A DNA stretch of 42,367 nucleotides from Clostridiales bacterium (GCA_012519315.1 JAAYQM010000048.1:1-42367); one strand, 5' to 3'. Positions 21,692 through 31,515 are shown, counted from the first letter of the stretch. Made by a program: numbers and translations. Notes: generated from the letters alone by a model not told the origin.

Positions 21692-23806
21692 ATGTCTCTA
21701 TTTTTGAAAATAGAAAAAGGTTTTACTAAACCTAGGATTTATAAATTTTTTAGTCTTTGTTTTCTTCTTTTGTTCACCTTTATTGTCTTAGTTTATCAAA
21801 ACGGGTATTTCAGCATTTCCTTTATAAAAGATGGAAGAGATAGCGAGCAAATCACTACCGATACGCAAAGCGGGAAAACAACAGGAAAATCCACCTCCTT
21901 ACCGAATTATGAAATTGGTGATGAGGACGAAGAATACGATATAGAATATGCGAGAAAATATATTTTTGAGCTGAGGAAAGCGCAAAACATCAGTAAAATC
22001 GGATTGACCGCGGGAGAGAATAAAACCGAAGAAGAAATAGACGATGAAACCCCGATTTATAAAAGCAGCCTTGATCTTATAGAAGAAGGATATAAGCTTT
22101 CTTATGCAGACTATAAGAAGGATTCCTTTGTGATCGGACAGATCAAACTTGAGGGTATTTCAAAAGAGTATACGCAAGGAATGAAGAATCTTCTGGCTTA
22201 CCGTATTGTTCGACCTGAGCAGGACGGGATACCATATACACAGAGTTATATTAAATCTCAAGCCAGACTAACCCTGGAGCCTTATATGGGATATATTATT
22301 CATACGAGTAAGGGCAAGCAACTGATAAAAAACAGTTATGGCACGTTGCTGGGCTCTTTTGAGGGCGGCTCATTTATGCCGGCATATACGCGAGACAATG
22401 ATGATCGGCCTTTGTTTTTTATCAATAATGTTTTTAATAAATATTATTATCTTGATGAGGCAACCGGTCAATTTGTTTTAAGTGACTATAATGAAAAGAA
22501 AGATTCAAGGGGGCTCTTTTTTGATTACAATCCCGATTTTGGAAAATCGGATAATGATATTCAAAGATTATATACCATTGAAAAAAAGCTGATTCCCGAC
22601 CCTGATTATGATCCGAGCACAGAGGGGAAGAACGGGGAAAATCTTCTTTCAGCGCCGCCGGAGTATAACTTTTTATCGCTGATTACCGGAAGAAATAATG
22701 TCAATATCCGAAAATTATACACAGCTGTTGAAAATATAAATGTTTTTGATGATGAGGACACATCATCGCCGGAGACAACAACTCCTCCGGAGACAACAAC
22801 CTCTCCGGAGACAACAACCCCTCCGGACACAACAACTCCTCCGGACACAACAACCCCTCCGGACACAACAACTCCTCCGGACACAACAACCCCTCCGGAC
22901 ACAACAACTTCGCCGGAGACAACAACTCCGCCGGAGACAACAACTCCGCCGGAGACAACAGGATCGGAGGAAACCACAACTCCGCCAGACACCACCGATC
23001 CGGAGGAAACCACAACTCCGCCAGACACCACCGATCCGGAGGAAACCACAACTCCGCCTGATACGACAGATCCGGAGGAAACCACAACTCCGCCGGATAC
23101 CACCGAGCCTGTTATCGATCCTCCGATGATTGAGATAGAAATTTTTAAAGGGGCATACGGTTATCGACGTGGGAGAGAGATAACCGGCTATCAGTTTCCC
23201 ATACTTTACAATTTTTCAGGCGGCTTTGGTTGTGTTGTCTATGAAAACGGAAACCTTATGTTTGTTCGCACAAATGGTTATGTCGGGATAACAGGAACAA
23301 GATACTATTTTAATGAAAATGGCAGATATGTTTTGGCATCCTATGTTGAGCCTCTGATTCGTGGCGTCGAATCTCTCGGATATTATTATTTTGACGAGGG
23401 ACTGGTACGGGTCAGACAGCTTGATATCGATTCGGTTCATAAGAGTAAGGTAACCGGTGATTATGATTATTTAATCTACACCGATGGAAAACGATTTAAT
23501 ATTCCCTCAGGATATACCTTGGTTTCTTATTCGGACGGCATACTCCTCCTTGAGAAAAACGGTTATTACGGTTATTATCACAAAAACGGTTATTGGGTTG
23601 CCCAGCCCATTTTTACCTATGCCCGTCCTTTTGTTGAGGGACTTGGCGTTATCGGATTTAAGGGTAGCAAAAAGGGGGTTATTGACACAGCCGGTAATGT
23701 GGTTGTTCCCTTTGCCTATGAAGCCATTTCGGACATTTCCAGCGGAATTATGATCGGTTATCGAGCGGAAGACGGCTGGGCCGTTCTTGGTAAATTTACA
23801 AAGTAG
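21692..23806 (+). CDS. Membrane-anchored surface protein with Thr/Pro/Glu repeat linker and C-terminal WG-like repeats (start reassigned to 21692)
   Basis: N-terminal TM (FFSLCFLLLFTFIVLVY); (PE/DTTTP)n linker; C-terminal YGYYHKNGYWVAQPIFTYARPFVEGLGVIGFKGSKKGVIDTAGNVVVPFAYEAIS resembles WG beta repeats. AAGGAG lies upstream of ATG 21692. Confidence 0.7.
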   Translation: MSLFLKIEKGFTKPRIYKFFSLCFLLLFTFIVLVYQNGYFSISFIKDGRDSEQITTDTQSGKTTGKSTSLPNYEIGDEDEEYDIEYARKYIFELRKAQNISKIGLTAGENKTEEEIDDETPIYKSSLDLIEEGYKLSYADYKKDSFVIGQIKLEGISKEYTQGMKNLLAYRIVRPEQDGIPYTQSYIKSQARLTLEPYMGYIIHTSKGKQLIKNSYGTLLGSFEGGSFMPAYTRDNDDRPLFFINNVFNKYYYLDEATGQFVLSDYNEKKDSRGLFFDYNPDFGKSDNDIQRLYTIEKKLIPDPDYDPSTEGKNGENLLSAPPEYNFLSLITGRNNVNIRKLYTAVENINVFDDEDTSSPETTTPPETTTSPETTTPPDTTTPPDTTTPPDTTTPPDTTTPPDTTTSPETTTPPETTTPPETTGSEETTTPPDTTDPEETTTPPDTTDPEETTTPPDTTDPEETTTPPDTTEPVIDPPMIEIEIFKGAYGYRRGREITGYQFPILYNFSGGFGCVVYENGNLMFVRTNGYVGITGTRYYFNENGRYVLASYVEPLIRGVESLGYYYFDEGLVRVRQLDIDSVHKSKVTGDYDYLIYTDGKRFNIPSGYTLVSYSDGILLLEKNGYYGYYHKNGYWVAQPIFTYARPFVEGLGVIGFKGSKKGVIDTAGNVVVPFAYEAISDISSGIMIGYRAEDGWAVLGKFTK
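22775..23109 (+). repeat. Coding tandem repeat: about eleven 18-bp units (PETTTP/PDTTTP) followed by about four 36-bp units (GSEETTTPPDTT, DPEETTTPPDTT)
   Basis: Read directly: ACAACAACTCCTCCGGAG-type units, then GATCCGGAGGAAACCACAACTCCGCCAGACACCACC-type units. Confidence 0.92.
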
Positions 23807-23870
23807 AACACCCCTTTGGCTTATCTGAAAAATGATAAGGGATACAACTGTTGGGGATTTTGTTGATAAA

Positions 23871-23910
23871 ACCGACGGCCGACCCATTTTGGTCGGTCGT
23901 TGGTATCTTT
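23871..23910 (+). terminator. Strong hairpin between the WG-repeat gene and mnmG (terminator or leader element)
   Basis: ACCGACGGCCGACC-CATTTT-GGTCGGTCGTTGGT (14 bp with two G-U pairs) followed by ATCTTT. Confidence 0.55.
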
Positions 23911-23932
23911 TAACGTTAAGGACAAGAGGAAA

Positions 23933-25825
23933 ATGAAGTTTAAAGCAGATGTTGCGGTTATAGGGGCCGGTCATGCGGGGGTAGAGGCAGCTCTTGCCTG
24001 TGCAAGGCTTGGGCTTGATACCGTTATTTTTACTATCAATCTTGATTCGGTTGCCAATCTGCCCTGCAATCCGTCGATAGGGGGAGCGGGAAAGGGGCAT
24101 CTTGTCTATGAGATTGACGCTCTCGGAGGTGAGATGGGGAGAGTTGCCGATATGGCAACCCTGCAAAGCCGTACCCTTAATCTCGGCAAGGGAGCCGCCG
24201 TTCATTCAAAGCGGATACAAGCGGACCGAACCCTATATCGCATCCTTATGAAAAGTGTGCTTGAAAAACAGGAAAATCTAAGGCTGATTCAAGCGGAGAT
24301 TGTCGATATTCGCTGTGAAGAAAAAGGCGGGAAAAAGCAAATCACAAGTGTAATCACCCATCTTGGAGAGGTATGGGAGGTATGTTGCGCAATTATTTGT
24401 GCAGGAACATATTTGAATTCTACCATATTTGTCGGTCAAGTCTCTTATGACAGCGGGCCTGACGGGCTGATGCCCGCAAAAGGGCTTTCCTCCGCCCTGT
24501 TCCGGGAAGGAATTAAGCTGATGCGTTTTAAAACCGGTACACCGGCAAGACTGAAAAAATCCACTATCGATCTTTCAAGGCTTGATGTGCAGGAGGGCGA
24601 GGAGAGGATTGCTCCTTTTTCGGTTTTGACTGATCCTGTAGCGCTGAACAGTATCAGACAGATTCCATGTTATATGCTCTATACCAGTAAGGTCAGCCAT
24701 GACCTAATACGAAAAAACCTTCATCGTTCGGCTATGTATTCGGGAAAAATCCACGGAACCGGGCCGCGGTATTGCCCGTCTATTGAGGATAAAATCGTCC
24801 GCTTTGCTGATAAGGAAAGACACCAGCTTTTTCTTGAGCCGATGGGCGGCGACACTGAAGAAATGTATCTTCAGGGATTTAGCACCTCTATGCCCTCCGA
24901 GGTTCAGCATGAGATGCTTCGCTCCCTTGACGGCTTTGAAAATGTTCAGATTATGCGCTATGCCTATGCTATAGAATATGACTGCGCTGATCCGACACAG
25001 CTTTATCCCACGCTGGAATTTAAATCGATTGCAGGACTTTACGGAGCGGGGCAGTTTAACGGAAGCTCCGGTTATGAGGAGGCGGCGGCACAGGGATTGA
25101 TTGCCGGCATTAATGCGGCGATGCGTCTTCTGGGAAAGGAGAGCGTTGTTCTCGAACGAAGCAGCTCGTATATCGGAACGCTTATAGACGATTTGGTGAC
25201 AAAGGGAACAAACGAGCCATATCGCATTATGACCTCCCGTTCGGAATACCGTCTTCTTTTGCGGCAGGATAATGCCGATCTCAGGCTTACTGATATCGGA
25301 TACAGAGTTGGACTTATCAACCGGAAGCGGTATGATGACTTTTGCAGAAAGCGGGAGCAGATCGAGGAGGAGATCAGACGGATGAATAAAACGATTATCT
25401 CGCCCTCGAGCAAAACCAACTATCTTTTGCGTTCATACGGCAGCGCCGAAATAACAACAGGAGCAAGGCTTGCCGATTTATTGCGGCGACCTGAGCTTGA
25501 TTATGAAAAGCTGACCCCCCTTGATGAGGGGCGCCCCCCGATTAGTGAGGCGGCAGCAAGGACGGCGCAGATTATGATCAAATATGAGGGCTATATCAAT
25601 CGTCAGCTGGCAGAGGTCAAGCGTCAGGAAAAATATGAGAAAAGATTGATTCCCCCGGAAGTGGATTATACAAAAATCAGGGGTCTTCGACTTGAGGCGG
25701 TGCAAAAGCTGTCAAAAATACGTCCTATTAATATCGGTCAAGCATCGAGAATCAGCGGCGTTAATCCGGCGGACATTTCGGTTTTGCTTATTTGGCTGGC
25801 GCAACACGCTAAAAATAATGATTGA
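23933..25825 (+). CDS. mnmG: tRNA uridine-5-carboxymethylaminomethyl(34) synthesis enzyme MnmG (GidA)
   Basis: FKADVAVIGAGHAGVEAALACARLGLDTVIFT, CNPSIGGAGKGHLVYEIDALGGEM and MTSRSEYRLLLRQDNADLRLT. Confidence 0.96.
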   Translation: MKFKADVAVIGAGHAGVEAALACARLGLDTVIFTINLDSVANLPCNPSIGGAGKGHLVYEIDALGGEMGRVADMATLQSRTLNLGKGAAVHSKRIQADRTLYRILMKSVLEKQENLRLIQAEIVDIRCEEKGGKKQITSVITHLGEVWEVCCAIICAGTYLNSTIFVGQVSYDSGPDGLMPAKGLSSALFREGIKLMRFKTGTPARLKKSTIDLSRLDVQEGEERIAPFSVLTDPVALNSIRQIPCYMLYTSKVSHDLIRKNLHRSAMYSGKIHGTGPRYCPSIEDKIVRFADKERHQLFLEPMGGDTEEMYLQGFSTSMPSEVQHEMLRSLDGFENVQIMRYAYAIEYDCADPTQLYPTLEFKSIAGLYGAGQFNGSSGYEEAAAQGLIAGINAAMRLLGKESVVLERSSSYIGTLIDDLVTKGTNEPYRIMTSRSEYRLLLRQDNADLRLTDIGYRVGLINRKRYDDFCRKREQIEEEIRRMNKTIISPSSKTNYLLRSYGSAEITTGARLADLLRRPELDYEKLTPLDEGRPPISEAAARTAQIMIKYEGYINRQLAEVKRQEKYEKRLIPPEVDYTKIRGLRLEAVQKLSKIRPINIGQASRISGVNPADISVLLIWLAQHAKNND

Positions 25826-25868
25826 AAGCCGGAGCCCTGAAAAATGAATTAGGAAAGGAAAGCATAGG

Positions 25869-26618
25869 ATGGATATGATGTCGTCGGTCGACAAAAACGC
25901 CTTTTTTGAGGAGCTGGAAAGAATATTTGCCCTAAATAGCCTTGATAAATATTTAACCGAAGAAAGCAAGGAAAAATTTTATTTGTTTACTCGGATTTTC
26001 CTTGAGGTTAATAAAAGGATGAATCTGACATCGGTAACCGGTCTTAGCGACATTATTTTGAAGCATTATGCAGATTGTGTCACTGTGGCAAAATATATAC
26101 CGAAGGGCGCAAGGGTTATTGATGTGGGATGCGGTCCGGGATTTCCGCTTTTTCCGTTAGCTATTGTCAGGGAGGATATTCAAATAACCGCACTTGATTC
26201 AACAGCGAAAAAAATCGAGTTTGTGAAAAAGACGGCCGCCGCCATAGGGCTTGATAATATCGAGGTTTGTTGTAAAAGAGCGGAGGAGGCGGCGCACAAC
26301 CCTCTTTTGCGTGAAAAATTTGATATAGCCTGTGCAAGGGCGGTAGCCCGAATGGAAATCCTTTGCGAATATTGTATTCCCTATGTAAAGGTCACCGGAT
26401 CTTTCATTGCAATGAAGGCAAGACCGACACAGGAGGAGATTGAGGGGGCGGAACGGGCATCCCGACAGATAAATTCAAAGGTTGAAAAGATCGAAAAATT
26501 TACAATAACCGATGGAAATGAAAATTACGAGAGAATGCTTATTCTCATCAAAAAGCAATCTCCGACGCCAAAAAATTTTCCTCGAAATAATGCACAGATC
26601 TCAAAAAAGCCGCTTTAA
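25869..26618 (+). CDS. rsmG: 16S rRNA (guanine-527-N7)-methyltransferase RsmG (GidB)
   Basis: NKRMNLTSVTGLSDIILKHYADCV, VIDVGCGPGFPLFPLAIV and ARAVARMEILCEYCIPYVKVTGSFIAMKA. Confidence 0.94.
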   Translation: MDMMSSVDKNAFFEELERIFALNSLDKYLTEESKEKFYLFTRIFLEVNKRMNLTSVTGLSDIILKHYADCVTVAKYIPKGARVIDVGCGPGFPLFPLAIVREDIQITALDSTAKKIEFVKKTAAAIGLDNIEVCCKRAEEAAHNPLLREKFDIACARAVARMEILCEYCIPYVKVTGSFIAMKARPTQEEIEGAERASRQINSKVEKIEKFTITDGNENYERMLILIKKQSPTPKNFPRNNAQISKKPL

Positions 26619-26630
26619 GCGGCTTTTTTT
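26603..26630 (+). terminator. Rho-independent terminator after rsmG
   Basis: AAAAAAGCCGC-TTTAA-GCGGCTTTTTTT. Confidence 0.85.
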
Positions 26631-26777
26631 GCATGATTGATTACAAAAACAAGGAAATTTTAATAAAAACGGACAGAAAGAATTATTTTCAGCCTGAGAA
26701 AATTTGACGTAAAATATAATGGCGATGTGGTACTATTTTTGCAATAAATACCAAACGATGAAAAACGGAGGAAGAAA

Positions 26778-27713
26778 ATGAATGCCATTTCGCTGTTATC
26801 AAAAAACAAGAAAATGACAAAAAAGCCGATTCGAAATAATATGATGAATCTGAGCAAGCTGATTGCGGAACAGGCTGAGGCTACCGGAAAAATATATAAA
26901 ATCGCAGTTGAAAAAATCGTGCCGAATCCGTCACAACCAAGGAGGGCTTTCAGTGATGAGTCAATTATTCGGCTGGCTGACAGCATTCGTCAATATGGGA
27001 TTTTACAGCCATTGACTGTACGTAGGCCCGACCCCGGATATGATCCCGATCATGCAGCCGAAGAAGGACATATCGGAGAGGTGTACGAGCTGATTGCAGG
27101 GGAGAGAAGGCTTCGGGCGGCAAAGCTGATCGGACTTGCCGAGGTGCCCTGTATTATCATTGAGGTAGACAGTTGCCGATCGGCCGAGCTTGCTATTATC
27201 GAAAACATTCAGAGAGAGAATCTCAATATGTTTGAGCAGGCCGGCGCCATTGCGGCCTTAATTGATATTTATAATCTGACTCAGGAGGAAATCGCAAAGA
27301 AATTGTCGGCAAGTCAGTCCTATATTGCCAATAAGCTTCGGATTCTCAGATTTTCCGGAGAGGAACGGTATTTGATTTTGAGCAACAATCTGACCGAGCG
27401 TCATGCCCGGGCGCTTTTGCGTCTTAGGGATCCTGAACAGAGAAAGCAGGCGATTTTGGTTATTGCGCAGAAGGGGCTGAATGTGAGCGCCACCGAAGAA
27501 TATATCGAGCGGCTCCTTGAACCGAAAAGAAAAGAGGAGAGCGTAAAACGGACCATGATTATAAAGGATATTAGAATTTTCTATAATTCGATTGATCATG
27601 CGGTGGAAATTGTCCGACGGTCGGGCATTAATGTTATGACCGAGCGGAGGGAAAACGAAGAAACCCTTGAGCTTATTATCAAAATTCCGCGACGGGCGGA
27701 TAGGCTGCATTAA
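26778..27713 (+). CDS. noc: ParB/Noc-family nucleoid occlusion / partition-like protein
   Basis: VEKIVPNPSQPRRAFSDESIIRLADSIRQYGILQPLTVRR, ELIAGERRLRAAKLIGLAEVPCIII and IENIQRENLNMFEQA. Located after rsmG as Noc is. GGAGGAAG Shine-Dalgarno. Confidence 0.85.
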   Translation: MNAISLLSKNKKMTKKPIRNNMMNLSKLIAEQAEATGKIYKIAVEKIVPNPSQPRRAFSDESIIRLADSIRQYGILQPLTVRRPDPGYDPDHAAEEGHIGEVYELIAGERRLRAAKLIGLAEVPCIIIEVDSCRSAELAIIENIQRENLNMFEQAGAIAALIDIYNLTQEEIAKKLSASQSYIANKLRILRFSGEERYLILSNNLTERHARALLRLRDPEQRKQAILVIAQKGLNVSATEEYIERLLEPKRKEESVKRTMIIKDIRIFYNSIDHAVEIVRRSGINVMTERRENEETLELIIKIPRRADRLH

Positions 27714-27731
27714 TTTAATAGAAAAAACAGT

Positions 27732-27773
27732 AACAAGACTCAATACAAAAGGTATCAGAGTCTTGTTTTTTGT
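27732..27773 (+). terminator. Rho-independent terminator
   Basis: AACAAGACTC-N16-GAGTCTTGTT followed by TTTTTG. Confidence 0.8.
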
Positions 27774-27790
27774 TAAAAATAAAAAGTGTA

Positions 27791-27819
27791 TTGTATTTTT
27801 TCTTTCAATCGATTACAAT
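27791..27819 (+). promoter_or_regulatory. Putative sigma-A promoter upstream of rbfA
   Basis: TTGTAT - 17 nt - TACAAT, then GAAAGGCGG before ATG at 27852. Confidence 0.45.
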
Positions 27820-27851
27820 ATAGATAGGTTTTTTAGAAAGGCGGATTTGTT

Positions 27852-28220
27852 ATGTCAAGTTATCGCAGAGGACGCATCAATGATGCAGTTTTAAACGAGC
27901 TTGCCGAAATATTGCGCGAGGTTAAGGACCCTAGAGTTTCCGAGGCGTTTATCAGTATAACCGCCGTTGATGTCACGCCAGATTTGAAGTTTGCCAAGGT
28001 GTACTATTCCAGCCTGACAGGGGATAAAAAGGAGATACACAAGGGGCTTTCGAGCGCGCAGGGCTTCATACGCAAGAAAATAGCCGAGAGACTGAATTTA
28101 AGGCTGACGCCCGAGCTTGATTTCATTGAGGACAATTCGATTGAGCATGGCGCGCGTATCTCAAAGCTGCTTGATTCGATACTTCCCTCAAAAGAGGAAG
28201 AAGAGGATAAGAAACTTTAA
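27852..28220 (+). CDS. rbfA: 30S ribosome-binding factor RbfA
   Basis: RGRINDAVLNELAEILREVKDPRVSEAFISITAVDVTPDLKFAKVYYS, IRKKIAERLNLRLTPELDFIEDNSIEHGARISKLLD. Confidence 0.94.
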   Translation: MSSYRRGRINDAVLNELAEILREVKDPRVSEAFISITAVDVTPDLKFAKVYYSSLTGDKKEIHKGLSSAQGFIRKKIAERLNLRLTPELDFIEDNSIEHGARISKLLDSILPSKEEEEDKKL

Positions 28221-28319
28221 ATAGTGCAGGATTTTCTTTTTTTATCCGGTTTTTTGAAAAGATGGATAAAAAGGCCGCAAATAACCTTGACCGAAAGGAG
28301 ATGGGGAAATTCCCAACCG

Positions 28320-29336
28320 ATGAATAATAAATATAAAAGACTTTCATTATCTGAATTATGTGACAGACTGCTGCAATTTCAGCGCCCGGTCGTTGTAATG
28401 CACACACGACCGGACGGAGACGCTATCGGTTCCGCCTATGGATTGTGTGGAATATTTATGGCTATGGGCCGCGATGCACGCTGCTTATGCTCAGATCCTA
28501 TCCCAAAAAGACTGGCTTTTTTGAATAATGAAAAGCTGCCCTGTCTGGAGCCGGAGACACTATCGGGATATGATTATGACGGGGTCATTAGCGTGGATAT
28601 CGGCGCATGGGGACAGATCGGTTCTGTTGCTGAGGATCTCTCCAGTGGGATTGATATTATGATTGACCATCATAGCAAAGGCGAGCCCTTTGCCGATTAT
28701 TATATAAATAAGGACGCTGCCGCTGCCGGAGAAATAATTTATGATATTGCCTGCGAGTTTGTACGCCGAGGAAGAATGGAGAAGATTGACAAGCTGACGG
28801 CTGCTTGCATTTATGCGGCGATAAGCTCGGACACAGGCTGCTTTAAATATTCGAATGTAACGGCAAAAACGCATCAAATTGCCGCCGATCTTCTGGCGCT
28901 GGGTGTACCTTTTGTTGAGATTAACCGATTCCTTTTTGATTCAAAATCCAGGGAGCTGTTAAATGCCGAAAGGATCGTATACGAAAAACTGCGGTTTTAT
29001 AGTGGGGGCAGCATCTCGATATGTGCTATTGACAACAGCATAAAAAGGTCCAACAATCTGCTTGATGAGCATTTTTCAACAGCTATAGATATTGCCCGCT
29101 CTGTTGAGGGGGTCAAGATCAGTATGGTTATAAGGGAAATGGATCAAAATCCTGGCAGCTTTCGCGTGTCCATGCGTGCAAATGAGGATATAGATGTGTC
29201 TGATGTCTGTGCCCATTTCGGCGGAGGCGGTCATTTGCGTGCCGCCGGCTGCACGATAGAAAGGGATAATATTGAAGAGGTTATTCTTGCGCTGCTTGAG
29301 AGGATGGGGGTGACCTCTGTTGTTGCAGAGCAATAG
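28320..29336 (+). CDS. DHH/DHHA1 family phosphoesterase, NrnA-like (start placed at ATG 28320)
   Basis: VVMHTRPDGDAIGSAYGL, SVDIGAWGQI, IDHHSKGEPFADYY and HFGGGGHLRAAGC. Confidence 0.9.
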   Translation: MNNKYKRLSLSELCDRLLQFQRPVVVMHTRPDGDAIGSAYGLCGIFMAMGRDARCLCSDPIPKRLAFLNNEKLPCLEPETLSGYDYDGVISVDIGAWGQIGSVAEDLSSGIDIMIDHHSKGEPFADYYINKDAAAAGEIIYDIACEFVRRGRMEKIDKLTAACIYAAISSDTGCFKYSNVTAKTHQIAADLLALGVPFVEINRFLFDSKSRELLNAERIVYEKLRFYSGGSISICAIDNSIKRSNNLLDEHFSTAIDIARSVEGVKISMVIREMDQNPGSFRVSMRANEDIDVSDVCAHFGGGGHLRAAGCTIERDNIEEVILALLERMGVTSVVAEQ

Positions 29337-29340
29337 ACGG

Positions 29341-29907
29341 CTATTCCTTTTTGTTTTGCTGTTTTGAGGAGTCTGTCCGTTTTTCCGACAAATATGATAT
29401 AATGCGCTCTGCGGCAATACGGCAGGAGGTTGATTGCAGTGTCAGCAACAACGCAAGCCTTGCAAGAGCGGCGTCGGTTATCGCATCTTCGGAACAATCC
29501 TTTAATGAGGCCTCGATTTTTTCAGAGGTATCGGAGAAGGAGGATTGCTGCATAGCGACAAATTGATTGTAAACGTTGCTGTAGCTGTCCGAGGCAATCA
29601 GGGTTTCAAGTAAGATTGACGCGTCGGTGATCATAAGATTTTGCTTGATTGAGCAAATCATATATAGGGCGGCAAGCTGTTCCTTCTTATACTTCTTTTT
29701 TTCGGGTGGGGCGATGTGTCCGTTTTTTACATAATTGTTTATCATGCTCGGAGTGATAAGGACCGAGTCCTCGCTGCGAAGCAATGGCTTTAGCAGCTTG
29801 TTTAAATAAGCGATAACCTGATCCATGTATAATTCAATATCGGGCAGATTGTCCCATTCGGTTATATTAAAATTTTTAAATTGTTCATTTAAATTTTCTA
29901 AATTCAT
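29341..29907 (-). CDS. DUF1836 domain-containing protein
   Basis: LPDIELYMDQVIAYLNKLL...LITPSMINNYVKNGHIAPPEKKKYKKEQLAALYMICSIKQ pattern. Confidence 0.82.
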   Translation of the reverse strand: MNLENLNEQFKNFNITEWDNLPDIELYMDQVIAYLNKLLKPLLRSEDSVLITPSMINNYVKNGHIAPPEKKKYKKEQLAALYMICSIKQNLMITDASILLETLIASDSYSNVYNQFVAMQQSSFSDTSEKIEASLKDCSEDAITDAALARLALLLTLQSTSCRIAAERIISYLSEKRTDSSKQQNKKE

Positions 29908-30061
29908 AAAACTTTTGTGGCAAAATGCATCATATCAAATAAAAAATATTGATAAGAGCAGTTGCGACCCTTTGTTGAATATTCTTTTTAATATTTTACC
30001 ATACTATATTTACAAGGTCAACAAGCATTTATTATTACTACATACAATAGGCAAAAAACTA

Positions 30062-30090
30062 TTGACATAATATTAAAAACATGGTAACAT
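30062..30090 (+). promoter_or_regulatory. Putative sigma-A promoter upstream of the SGNH hydrolase gene
   Basis: TTGACA - 17 nt - TAACAT. Confidence 0.5.
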
Positions 30091-30125
30091 AGTTTTAAAA
30101 ACTAGATACAACCGAAAGACATAGT

Positions 30126-30866
30126 ATGGGAGAAAAAAATATGATAAAGAGTATAAAAAAGGCGATTGTATGGGGCGATTCGGTATTGCGCGGCGTAGCA
30201 TACGATGAGGAGCGCGGCCGTTATGCGGTGCTGAGAACGACCGCTGTTTCGAAGGTGTCCGAGGAATTGGGCATCGAGGTGATAAACCGGGCAAAAATGG
30301 GCATGACCATAGAGAAGGGGCTTGAGCTGATTGAAGCAGACCTTAATCGAGGGATTGTTGCGGACGCCGCATTAATCGAATTTGGGGGAAACGATTGTGA
30401 CTTTAACTGGGCGGCAATCAGTGAAAACCCAAATGCACAGCATCTTCCGAAAACACCTATCGATATTTTTGAAAAGAAGTTGAAGCATATTGTAACGAAG
30501 CTGCGTGGGAGCGGCATTTACACCGCACTTGCAACCCTGCCCCCTATTGTTGCTGATAAATATTTCGATTTTATAGCGCGGCACGGGCTTAATAAAGATA
30601 ATATTTTGCAGTGGCTTGGGGACAAACATCACATCTATCGCTTTCATGAGATGTATTCCAATGTGATTCAACGTGTAGCGAGAGAATGCGGTTGCGCGCT
30701 GCTTGATCTCCGTTCCGCTTTTTTATCCAGATGGGACAGCAATGCTCTTTTCTGTAAGGATGGCATTCATCCAAATCAAGAGGGGCAGATTGTGATGGGC
30801 GAGTTCGTCCTTCAGGAGGCTTTGCCCAAAGCCAATATACAATTAGTAACAAGCAAGCTGGCCTAG
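30126..30866 (+). CDS. SGNH/GDSL-family hydrolase
   Basis: IVWGDSVLRGVAYDE (GDS block), IEFGGNDCDFNW (GGND block) and CKDGIHPNQEGQIVMGEF (DxxH block). Confidence 0.87.
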   Translation: MGEKNMIKSIKKAIVWGDSVLRGVAYDEERGRYAVLRTTAVSKVSEELGIEVINRAKMGMTIEKGLELIEADLNRGIVADAALIEFGGNDCDFNWAAISENPNAQHLPKTPIDIFEKKLKHIVTKLRGSGIYTALATLPPIVADKYFDFIARHGLNKDNILQWLGDKHHIYRFHEMYSNVIQRVARECGCALLDLRSAFLSRWDSNALFCKDGIHPNQEGQIVMGEFVLQEALPKANIQLVTSKLA

Positions 30867-30936
30867 TGCCCTAGCCGATAAAACGTTGATTTGCTTTTAT
30901 CGATTATCGCCGCTGCTGTTTTTTAGGGAGTCTATT

Positions 30937-31515
30937 ATGATAAATGCGATTGTCAGTCTTGAGGGCGAAATTTTAACCTATATTCAAACGGTTATCAGAT
31001 CCGCGCCCCTTGACTTGTTTATGAAAATTATTACAACCCTTGGGGATGCCGGTATCCTTTGGATACTGGCCTGCCTTGTTATGTTGATATTCAAGAAAAC
31101 ACGAATTGTCGGAATTGCCGGTGCAATTTCCCTTATTGCAGAGTTTCTATGTGTGAATGTAGTATTGAAAAATATTATCCAACGGGCAAGACCATATGAG
31201 GTGATCGAGGGACTGAATATTCTTATCGCCACCCCTCATGACTATTCCTTCCCCTCAGGACATGCGGGCAGTGCCTTTGCGGTGGCGATAGTCATGCTTC
31301 TAATGCTGCCTAAAAGGTGGGGAATACCGGCGCTTATTATGGCCTCGTTGATGGCATTGTCCCGTCTTTATGTTGGAGTGCATTTCCCGACCGATGTTAT
31401 AGCAGGCGCCTTGATCGGTATGGGGACGGCGTTTTTCTCTGTTTTTTTGGTCGATAGGCTTAAGCTTGAAACGACTAATTTAAGAAAAAAGGCGGCGGAG
31501 GTTGATCATACATAA
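30937..31515 (+). CDS. PAP2-family phosphatase (start reassigned to ATG 30937)
   Basis: KNIIQRARPYE, YSFPSGHAGSAFAVA and SRLYVGVHFPTDVIAGALIG motifs. Confidence 0.92.
   Translation: MINAIVSLEGEILTYIQTVIRSAPLDLFMKIITTLGDAGILWILACLVMLIFKKTRIVGIAGAISLIAEFLCVNVVLKNIIQRARPYEVIEGLNILIATPHDYSFPSGHAGSAFAVAIVMLLMLPKRWGIPALIMASLMALSRLYVGVHFPTDVIAGALIGMGTAFFSVFLVDRLKLETTNLRKKAAEVDHT

Noticed and set aside
22775-23109. Possible CRISPR array
   Set aside because: Contiguous coding repeats without unique spacers; in frame with the surrounding protein.
22606-23129. Long ORFs on other frames over the repeat (165 aa and 128 aa minus, 129 aa plus)
   Set aside because: Artefacts of the in-frame 18/36-bp tandem repeat in the WG-repeat gene. 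The translations are pure low-complexity repeats (SGGVVVSS, RRQQLRRQQ, ELLCPE).
23507-24205. 232-aa minus-strand ORF
   Set aside because: Antisense to the WG-repeat gene and mnmG, both well supported on the plus strand.
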